This document shows positions 31,286 through 36,824 of a stretch of 36,824 bases of DNA, piece after piece (the first letter of the stretch is position 1; each line of letters begins with the position of its first letter). Both the position numbers and the translations under genes were made by a program. Below the pieces are notes generated by a model. That model was not told where the DNA came from, made no database searches, and saw only the letters and a program-made list of their open reading frames with translations. This stretch comes from Myxococcales bacterium (GTDB taxonomy: Bacteria > Myxococcota_A > Polyangia > Polyangiales > Ga0077539), in NCBI GenBank assembly GCA_013298625.1, contig JAAFIF010000094.1, positions 1 through 36,824 of the forward strand. The letters run 5' to 3'.

Positions 31286-33475
31286 ATGTCCGACGAAGGC
31301 GCACGGCTCGACCCCGAGCTCAGCGAGCTCTTTCGCGTCGAGGTCGCGCGGCGCGCGAGCAGCATCGCCAACGCCGTCGAATCCCCGCGCGCCGCGCAGC
31401 GGACGCTGCACTCGCTGCGCGGCGCCGCCGCGATGATGGGGGCGACGGCGCTCGCCTCGCGCCTCGGCGCGCTCGAGCTCGCGCTGCGCGACGAGCCCGA
31501 CGCGACCGCCCCGCTGCTCGCCGACGCGCTCGTCACAGCGCTCGCCGCAGCAGGAATCGAAGCGGCCTCGCTGCTCTCGCCCGCGCACGAGTCGCGGCCC
31601 GCCATCGTCCCTGGCGCGGCGCCGGACGACGGACCGCTCTCCTCTCGCCCTCCTGGCGAGCGAACGTCGGTCGACCTCGAGCCCCCCGCGCGCAACAGCG
31701 AGCCGGCGCAGCGACTCAGCTCGCAGCCCCCCAACGACCGATCGAGCGCAGACCGCCTCTCGTTCGACGGCGCGCGGCCGCGCAGCTCGGTCGACCCCGA
31801 TGTGCGCGCGTTCTTCGTGTCCGAGGCGTACAGCAGACTCGAGCTCTTCTCCTCGTCGATCATTCGCGCGCACAACGCCGAGGCGCAGCAGGGTCGCACC
31901 GACGCGCTTCGAGAAGCGTTTCGCCACGCGCACTCGATCAAAGGAAGCGCGTCGACCGTCGGATTTCACGCGATCGCCATCGCGGCGCACGCCATCGAGA
32001 GCGCCCTGGCAGGCCTGCTCAGCGCGAGCGACGACGCGCAGCCCATCACGCCGCTCGCCGACGCCGCCACGCTGCTCGCCGCCGCGCTCGCGGTCCCAGA
32101 GCAGGCAGAGAGCTGCGCGACTGACGTACAAAAGCTACTCAAAGAAGCGGGCTTCACCTTCGAGACCGCGGCGCTCAGGGCGCCGCCGAAGCCCCTCAAC
32201 GAGCCCGCGCGCGCCGCCGACGCCGTTCGCGTCCCGTCGACCGCGCTGCACGCGCTCGGCGAGCGGCTCACCGACATCGCGGCGGTCGGAGAGCGCGTGA
32301 GCAACTCGAGCGCACGATCGATCGAGTTCGGCCGCGCGCTCTCGAGCCTGTCGGTGAGCCTCGACGACGCGATTCGTCGGCTGGGTCCGCCTCGTCCGTG
32401 GGGCGTGGCCGCCGAAGTTCTCGAGAGATTTCACTCGGTTTCGCGCTTCTTGCGGGACGCGGCGCTCGCGCTCGAAGGCGAAGGTGTCGGGATCAGCCGC
32501 GAGGCCGACGCGCTCTCGTCCATCACGACCGAGGCGCGCGACGGGCTGCAACAGATGAGCGTCACGTCAGTGCGCTGGCTCTTCGATCGCGTCGTGACCG
32601 TCGCCAACGCCACCGCGCGCACCAGCCAAAAAGAGCTGCGCGTCGTGCGAGAAGGCGAAGAGGTCGAGCTGCCCCGCGCCGTCGCCGAGCGACTGGTCGA
32701 GCCGATCGCGCAGCTCGTCCGCAACGCCGTCGTGCACGGGCTCGAGACGCCGACGCGGCGCCTGGCGAAGCACAAGTCTGTGCGCGGTCTGCTGCGGCTC
32801 GCCGCCGTTCGCAGCGGAGACACGCTCACGATCACCGTCGAGGACGACGGCGCGGGCGTCGACGTCGACGCGGTGCGCACACGCGGACGTTCGACGGGGC
32901 TGCTCGGCGGCGCGCCGTCGATCGAAGAGATCCTCGCGCTGCTGTTTATCCCGGGATTTTCGACGCGATCGCGCGCGGACACCGCGGCGGGCCGCGGCGT
33001 GGGGCTCGACCTCGTGCGGCGCGAAGCGCTCGACCTCGGCGGCGATGTCAGGGTGAGCACGACCGCGCAGAAGGGGACGACGTTTACGCTCGCGGTGCCG
33101 ATTCGCGCGGGGACGAGGGGCGTGTTGGTGGTCGTGTGCGGGCACGTTCGCGTGGCCATTCCGATCGAGCGCGTGCGGCGCGTACGGCTGTTCGAAGAGA
33201 CCGAGCGCTGCGGTTGCTTGTCGTCGTGGCTAGGGCTGAGCGAGAGCACCGAGGGCTGCGTGAGCGTCGTCGAGATCGCGGATGGAGAGCGCACCGTCGC
33301 GCTGGCCGTGCACGCGATCGAGCACGCAAAGGACGTGGTGATTCGGCCGCTTCCTGCGCTGTGCGCGGGCGTAGGTCCGTGGATCGGCGCGGTGATCGAG
33401 CCCGAGGGGGGCGTGCTGCTCGTGCTCGACCCGCTGCGCATCGAGCGGCCGCAGCATCACCTTCGAGGGCAGTGA
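31286..33475 (+). CDS. CheA-like sensor histidine kinase with two Hpt domains
   Basis: A 729-residue kinase. Two phosphotransfer domains are visible: HSLRGAAAMMG (His42) and HSIKGSASTVG (His216), joined by a Pro/Ser-rich linker (~100-165). A degenerate dimerisation region (P3) leads to the HATPase (N box LVRNAVVHG at 477-485, G1 DDGAGVD 520-526, G2 GRGVGLDLV 569-577). A CheW-like domain ends the protein (~608-729). The usual P2 domain and a receiver are missing; the partner receiver is encoded three genes upstream. The start is six bases after the MCP-like stop. The 3' end overlaps the convergent sulfatase gene by 19 bases. Confidence 0.88.
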   Translation: MSDEGARLDPELSELFRVEVARRASSIANAVESPRAAQRTLHSLRGAAAMMGATALASRLGALELALRDEPDATAPLLADALVTALAAAGIEAASLLSPAHESRPAIVPGAAPDDGPLSSRPPGERTSVDLEPPARNSEPAQRLSSQPPNDRSSADRLSFDGARPRSSVDPDVRAFFVSEAYSRLELFSSSIIRAHNAEAQQGRTDALREAFRHAHSIKGSASTVGFHAIAIAAHAIESALAGLLSASDDAQPITPLADAATLLAAALAVPEQAESCATDVQKLLKEAGFTFETAALRAPPKPLNEPARAADAVRVPSTALHALGERLTDIAAVGERVSNSSARSIEFGRALSSLSVSLDDAIRRLGPPRPWGVAAEVLERFHSVSRFLRDAALALEGEGVGISREADALSSITTEARDGLQQMSVTSVRWLFDRVVTVANATARTSQKELRVVREGEEVELPRAVAERLVEPIAQLVRNAVVHGLETPTRRLAKHKSVRGLLRLAAVRSGDTLTITVEDDGAGVDVDAVRTRGRSTGLLGGAPSIEEILALLFIPGFSTRSRADTAAGRGVGLDLVRREALDLGGDVRVSTTAQKGTTFTLAVPIRAGTRGVLVVVCGHVRVAIPIERVRRVRLFEETERCGCLSSWLGLSESTEGCVSVVEIADGERTVALAVHAIEHAKDVVIRPLPALCAGVGPWIGAVIEPEGGVLLVLDPLRIERPQHHLRGQ

Positions 33476-35640
33476 CTGATCGACGGGCGCGCGAGGTCGG
33501 CGAGGCGTGCGCGAAGCTGCTCGGCGACAGCGGGCTCGCGATTGAAGACGTTGCTGCGCTCGAGCGGGTCGCGGTCGAGCTGATAGAGCTCCCAGGCGCC
33601 GCGGGTGGCGTCGTGCAAGAGCTTCCATGGCGGGGCGACGAGCGCGACGCTGGTGGCGCGCAGGTCGCCTGCGGGCGAAACGTCAGCGAAGACCGCTCCT
33701 CGCCAAGGAATCACCGCGTTCGGCGGGCTCTGCAAGAGCGGGACGATCGAGCGCGACGGCGAGCGCAGCGCGGGCGTGCGGTTCACGTACGCGAGCAGCG
33801 TGGGATACAGGTCCATCAGCGAGACGAGCGACTGCCGAACGCCAGGGATCACGCCGGGCCCGCGCACGACGAACACCACGCGCAGGGCCTCTTCGTGCGC
33901 GTCGAACGAGTGAAACAGCACGCCGTGCTCTCCGAAGCCCTCTCCGTGGTCGCTGAAGATCACCACGATGAGCGGCCGCGTGGCGGCGATGGCGTCGAGC
34001 GTCGGCAGCACGCGACCGAGCACCGCGTCCGAGTGCGCGATCTCTTCGTCGTAGCGGTCGATGGCTTCGTGCCCGAAATCCTGCGGTGAAGTGCGATCGG
34101 TGTACGGCTCGTGCGGGTCGACGAGGTGCAGCCAGGCGAAGAAGGGCCTCGCCTCGCGCGCCGATCGCTCGACCCACGCCTTGGCGTGGTCCGCGGTGAA
34201 GGGAGCGTCGTCTTTGAAGCCTCCGCCCTGTTCGATGTGCTCGAATCCCTGAAAAAAACCTGCGGTAAGCCCGAAGTAGCTGGTGTTGGTGAACGCTGCC
34301 GTCGCGTAGCCTTCGGCGCGCAAGACCTCCGCGAGCAGCTCGTTGGGGTCTCGCAGCGGAGGAAACTGCACGTCTCGCCCCCAGCAGAGCCCAGCGGGCG
34401 GCCTGCCGGTAAACGCCGCGGCGAACGAGCGCACGGTCTGCGGCGCGACCGAGTACGCGCGATCGAAGCGGGCCGCTTGCTGCGCGAAGCGCTCGAGGTT
34501 GGGCGTGGTGCGGCGATGGTATCCGTGCAGGCTCGTGTGGTCGGGTCGCACGGTGTCGATCGACAAGAGCACGATCGACGGGTGCGACGTGGCGGGCGCG
34601 ACGAACGGCGGGGGCCGGTCCTCGGGCGGCGCAGGGGCGTCCATACCCGTGCAGTTTTCGTCTCGCCCGTTGCCTGGAACATCTCTGGCCATCGGGTTCA
34701 CCGAAGGGTCGCGATCGTCGCAGTCGCCGCCGCCGAAATAGCGCCCGTAGCCGTCGCCGTCGCGGTCGCTCCAACGCTGCATCGACGGAAGCACTCGCGC
34801 GGCGAGCAGCGATCGGCCCGTGACCGCGTCGAGCACAGTCTGCGAGCGCCCGAGCGCGATCGCTGAGTACGCCAACCCAGCGAGCAGCGCGAGCGACGAG
34901 AGCGTCGCGGCCCATGCAGGGACGAGCGCCCCTCGACGAGCGAGCGTTCGATCCGCGAACCAGTAGCAACATCCCAGCGCGATCGACGCGAGCGCGGGCG
35001 CGGCGCTGAGTCGAGCGAGCACGCCGCGTCCGAGCACCGCGGCGACGAGCGACGCGAGCGAGACCACCGCGAACGCGACCCCGAGGACCGCGCCAGGGCT
35101 CGCGAGTCGCTGCGACCGACGCAGCGGGCGATCGAGCACGAGCCCAGCGAGCGCCGCGACGAACGCGCCCACCGCGAGCGAGAGCGCGCCGAACCCGACG
35201 ATCGACAGCGCGGCGAGGGTCGGGGTGCGCACCGAGCGGATCACCGCGAGCGTGAGACGAAAGCCCGTCACCGCGGCGGCGAGCGCGCCCACGACCGCCA
35301 TTAGCGCCCGCAGCGCCGCGCGTTCGTCCCGCGCGAACCATCGATGAGGCCCTGCGAGCACGAACTGATACAGCCTCGACGCGGCGCTTCGCTCGGCGAA
35401 CGCACGGCTGGCCAGCGCGTGAAACATCGCCACCGCAGCCATCACGACGCCGATCGTCGCGGCGGACGTCAGCACGAGCGACGCCCGGTCGCCGCGGGTG
35501 AAGTCGCCGCCCGCGCTGCGCCCGAGCGCGACGATACCGTCGAGCACTCCGAACGCCAGCCCCAGCGCCGCGCCCACGAGCGTACGGCGCGAGAGCATCG
35601 CGGCGAACTCAGATGGGGGCGCGGACGTCGGCGCAGACAC
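33457..35640 (-). CDS. Membrane-anchored sulfatase-family hydrolase with MopE-like metal-binding insert
   Basis: A 727-residue protein. The first ~265 residues hold about six or seven membrane helices. Then RDGDGYG...GGDCDDRDPSVNP with a following GRDENCTG (~292-332) matches the MopE-type putative metal-binding repeat. From ~355 comes a type I sulfatase-fold domain: LLSIDTVRPDHTSLHGY (Asp362), a nucleophile region APQTVRSF with Thr402 in place of the sulfatase Cys/Ser, and FSDHGEGFGEHG for metal. The Thr nucleophile suggests a phospho-lipid transferase or phosphohydrolase like LTA synthase or EptA rather than a classical sulfatase. ATG 35640 is the first start; 35598 (MLSRRT) is an alternative. 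Confidence 0.82.
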   Translation of the reverse strand: MSAPTSAPPSEFAAMLSRRTLVGAALGLAFGVLDGIVALGRSAGGDFTRGDRASLVLTSAATIGVVMAAVAMFHALASRAFAERSAASRLYQFVLAGPHRWFARDERAALRALMAVVGALAAAVTGFRLTLAVIRSVRTPTLAALSIVGFGALSLAVGAFVAALAGLVLDRPLRRSQRLASPGAVLGVAFAVVSLASLVAAVLGRGVLARLSAAPALASIALGCCYWFADRTLARRGALVPAWAATLSSLALLAGLAYSAIALGRSQTVLDAVTGRSLLAARVLPSMQRWSDRDGDGYGRYFGGGDCDDRDPSVNPMARDVPGNGRDENCTGMDAPAPPEDRPPPFVAPATSHPSIVLLSIDTVRPDHTSLHGYHRRTTPNLERFAQQAARFDRAYSVAPQTVRSFAAAFTGRPPAGLCWGRDVQFPPLRDPNELLAEVLRAEGYATAAFTNTSYFGLTAGFFQGFEHIEQGGGFKDDAPFTADHAKAWVERSAREARPFFAWLHLVDPHEPYTDRTSPQDFGHEAIDRYDEEIAHSDAVLGRVLPTLDAIAATRPLIVVIFSDHGEGFGEHGVLFHSFDAHEEALRVVFVVRGPGVIPGVRQSLVSLMDLYPTLLAYVNRTPALRSPSRSIVPLLQSPPNAVIPWRGAVFADVSPAGDLRATSVALVAPPWKLLHDATRGAWELYQLDRDPLERSNVFNREPAVAEQLRARLADLARPSISHCPRR

Positions 35641-35709
35641 GGAGCGAAGGTCGGGATTGTGTCACCGAAACGCGACGTTGGCGCTGTGCTACGAAGGCGA
35701 GACCGATCG

Positions 35710-36642
35710 ATGCAGAAGTTTCGCAACCTCGAAGAAGGCGTACATCCGAACCAGCGGTCGATCTCGAGCGTGTTGCGTTGGCGCTACGAGCGCCTGCGCG
35801 ACCGAACGCCCATCGGCCAGGGCGCGCCGGCCCCGCGCGTCAGCAATGACGGTCGCGCCTTGGCAGGAGCGCCCCATGACGCGATCACGTGGCTCGGGCA
35901 CGCCTCGTGGCTCGTGCAGCTCGCGCGCACATCCATGGTGATCGACCCGGCGCTGATGGAGCGCATCGCGGTCACGATTCCGCGGCTCGTCCCCGCGGGG
36001 CTGGCGATCGACGCGCTGCCGAAGCTCGACGCCGTGCTCGTGACGCACAACCACATGGATCACATGGACGCGCCCTCGCTGCGCGCGCTCGAGGCCCGCG
36101 TCGATCCGCCGTTGTTCGTCGTGCCCCAGGGGCTCAAGTCGTGGTTCGACGCGCGAAGGTTTCGTCGGTGCGTAGAGCTCGCCTGGTGGCAGTCCATCGA
36201 CGTCGGGGGCGCGCGCGTCACGTTCGTCCCTGCGCAGCACTGGTCTCGGCGCGGGCTGCTCGACGAAGACCGCTCGCACTGGGGCGGCTACGTGATCGAA
36301 GCCGGTCCCCACCGCGTGTACCACTCCGGCGACACCGCGTACTTCTCGGGCTTCTCGCGGATCCGCGAGCGCGTCGGAGCGCCCACCGCCGCGCTGCTGC
36401 CGATCGGCGCTTACGAGCCTCGTTGGTTCATGCAGGGCCAGCACATGAACCCCGAAGACAGCGCGCAGGCGTTCGTCGACCTCGGCGCCGAGCGATTCTT
36501 CGCGATGCACTGGGGCACCTTCGTGCTCACCGATGAGCCCGTGGACCAGCCGCCGGCGTTCATCCGCGACGTGTGGGCGGCGCGAGCGCTCCGTCACGAG
36601 GCGCTCTCGATCCCGTCCGTCGGGGAGACCATCCTTCTATGA
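35710..36642 (+). CDS. MBL-fold metallo-hydrolase (RomA/NAPE-PLD-like)
   Basis: A 310-residue metallo-beta-lactamase-fold protein. Metal ligands are THNHMDHMD (His113, His115, Asp117, His118), PAQHWS (His177), HSGDTAYF (Asp208), and a late HWGTF. LGHASWLVQ at 62-70 is a strong signature of the NAPE-PLD/RomA group, which includes lipid hydrolases and outer-membrane-associated proteins, though the substrate is unknown. No signal peptide is seen. The frame runs upstream, but ATG 35710 starts the MQKFRNLEEGVHPN segment that fits the family. It overlaps the next gene by four bases (ATGA). Confidence 0.85.
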   Translation: MQKFRNLEEGVHPNQRSISSVLRWRYERLRDRTPIGQGAPAPRVSNDGRALAGAPHDAITWLGHASWLVQLARTSMVIDPALMERIAVTIPRLVPAGLAIDALPKLDAVLVTHNHMDHMDAPSLRALEARVDPPLFVVPQGLKSWFDARRFRRCVELAWWQSIDVGGARVTFVPAQHWSRRGLLDEDRSHWGGYVIEAGPHRVYHSGDTAYFSGFSRIRERVGAPTAALLPIGAYEPRWFMQGQHMNPEDSAQAFVDLGAERFFAMHWGTFVLTDEPVDQPPAFIRDVWAARALRHEALSIPSVGETILL

Positions 36643-36824
36643 CCAGCGAATCGACGATCCACTTGAATACTGGTGACCCAGAACTCGACGACGACCTTCG
36701 CGCGCTCGCCCCAGCCGTCGCCGCGGCGTGCGAGGGCGCCGACCCCGCCCACGACCTGTTGCACGTCGTGCGCGTGACGCGAACGGCGGTCGCGCTCTGT
36801 CAACGTGAGTCGCAGCCGCCGCGG
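36639..36824 (+). CDS. HD-domain phosphohydrolase, N-terminal part (runs off window)
   Basis: A frame beginning ATG at 36639, overlapping the stop of the MBL gene, stays open to the window end (62 codons). The translation contains PAHDLLHVVRVTRTA, the HDxxHxxRV motif that opens HD-superfamily phosphohydrolases. These hydrolyse nucleotides, cyclic nucleotides or dNTPs; the type cannot be told from 62 residues. Coupling with the metallo-hydrolase suggests one transcript. Confidence 0.75.
   Translation, partial: MTSESTIHLNTGDPELDDDLRALAPAVAAACEGADPAHDLLHVVRVTRTAVALCQRESQPPR

Overview
The window is GC-rich bacterial DNA, very probably from a myxobacterium or close relative (Myxococcota). Pointers are a MYXO-CTERM-like C-terminus, a one-transmembrane Ser/Thr kinase, a branched-chain keto acid dehydrogenase operon, a receiver-DUF4388 regulator with a chemosensory cluster, and dense packing with many ATGA/GTGA stop-start overlaps. 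All assignments come from motifs read by eye; no homology search or profile scan was run. Real genes run on both strands, and most long opposite-strand frames are GC-driven shadows.

Layout. 1-1249: right-hand end of a probable integrated element, with an integrase-family gene cut by the window edge, a phospholipase-D-like fragment, a hairpin and direct repeats, abutting the 3' end of tRNA-Phe (1250-1322, minus). The 1072-1374 stretch holds no protein gene, only the hairpin, the repeats, the tRNA and its probable promoter. 1375-9271 (minus): PP2C-like phosphatase, dipeptide epimerase, TIGR01777 epimerase, the E2/E1beta/E1alpha genes of branched-chain keto acid dehydrogenase, and lipA. 9342-19189 (plus): aldo/keto reductase, an alkylglycerol-monooxygenase-like membrane hydroxylase, a ClpA-type AAA+ protein with an apparently degenerate first ATPase module, then Ser/Thr kinase, tlyA and an anchored protein of unknown function, a Cys-rich lipoprotein and an unknown protein. 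19202-22003 (minus): OPT transporter, tadA, hotdog thioesterase. 22076-23740 (plus): RseP-type protease with what look like three PDZ modules. 23694-28181 (minus): MYXO-CTERM/FnIII surface protein, an unusual Flp-pilin-like protein with a long Gly-rich spacer and second membrane helix, pyrB and pyrR. 28340-33475 (plus): a four-gene chemosensory-like unit (receiver-DUF4388, CheW, soluble MCP-like protein, CheA with two Hpt domains). 33457-35640 (minus): membrane sulfatase with a MopE-like metal-binding insert. 35710-end (plus): RomA/NAPE-PLD-like metallo-hydrolase and the start of an HD-domain protein.

How the genes may work together. LipA makes the lipoyl cofactor that the E2 protein needs, and the keto acid dehydrogenase supplies iso-branched acyl-CoA primers. 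The neighbouring AGMO-like hydroxylase could act on the ether lipids myxobacteria make from such chains (inference). The phosphatase, kinase and chemosensory cluster are signalling proteins with no visible inputs. The strongest candidates for something undescribed are the two-membrane-helix pilin with its MYXO-CTERM neighbour, the compact chemosensory unit without CheR/CheB, and the three-PDZ RseP. Outside 1072-1374, no gene-free stretch exceeds 300 bases.
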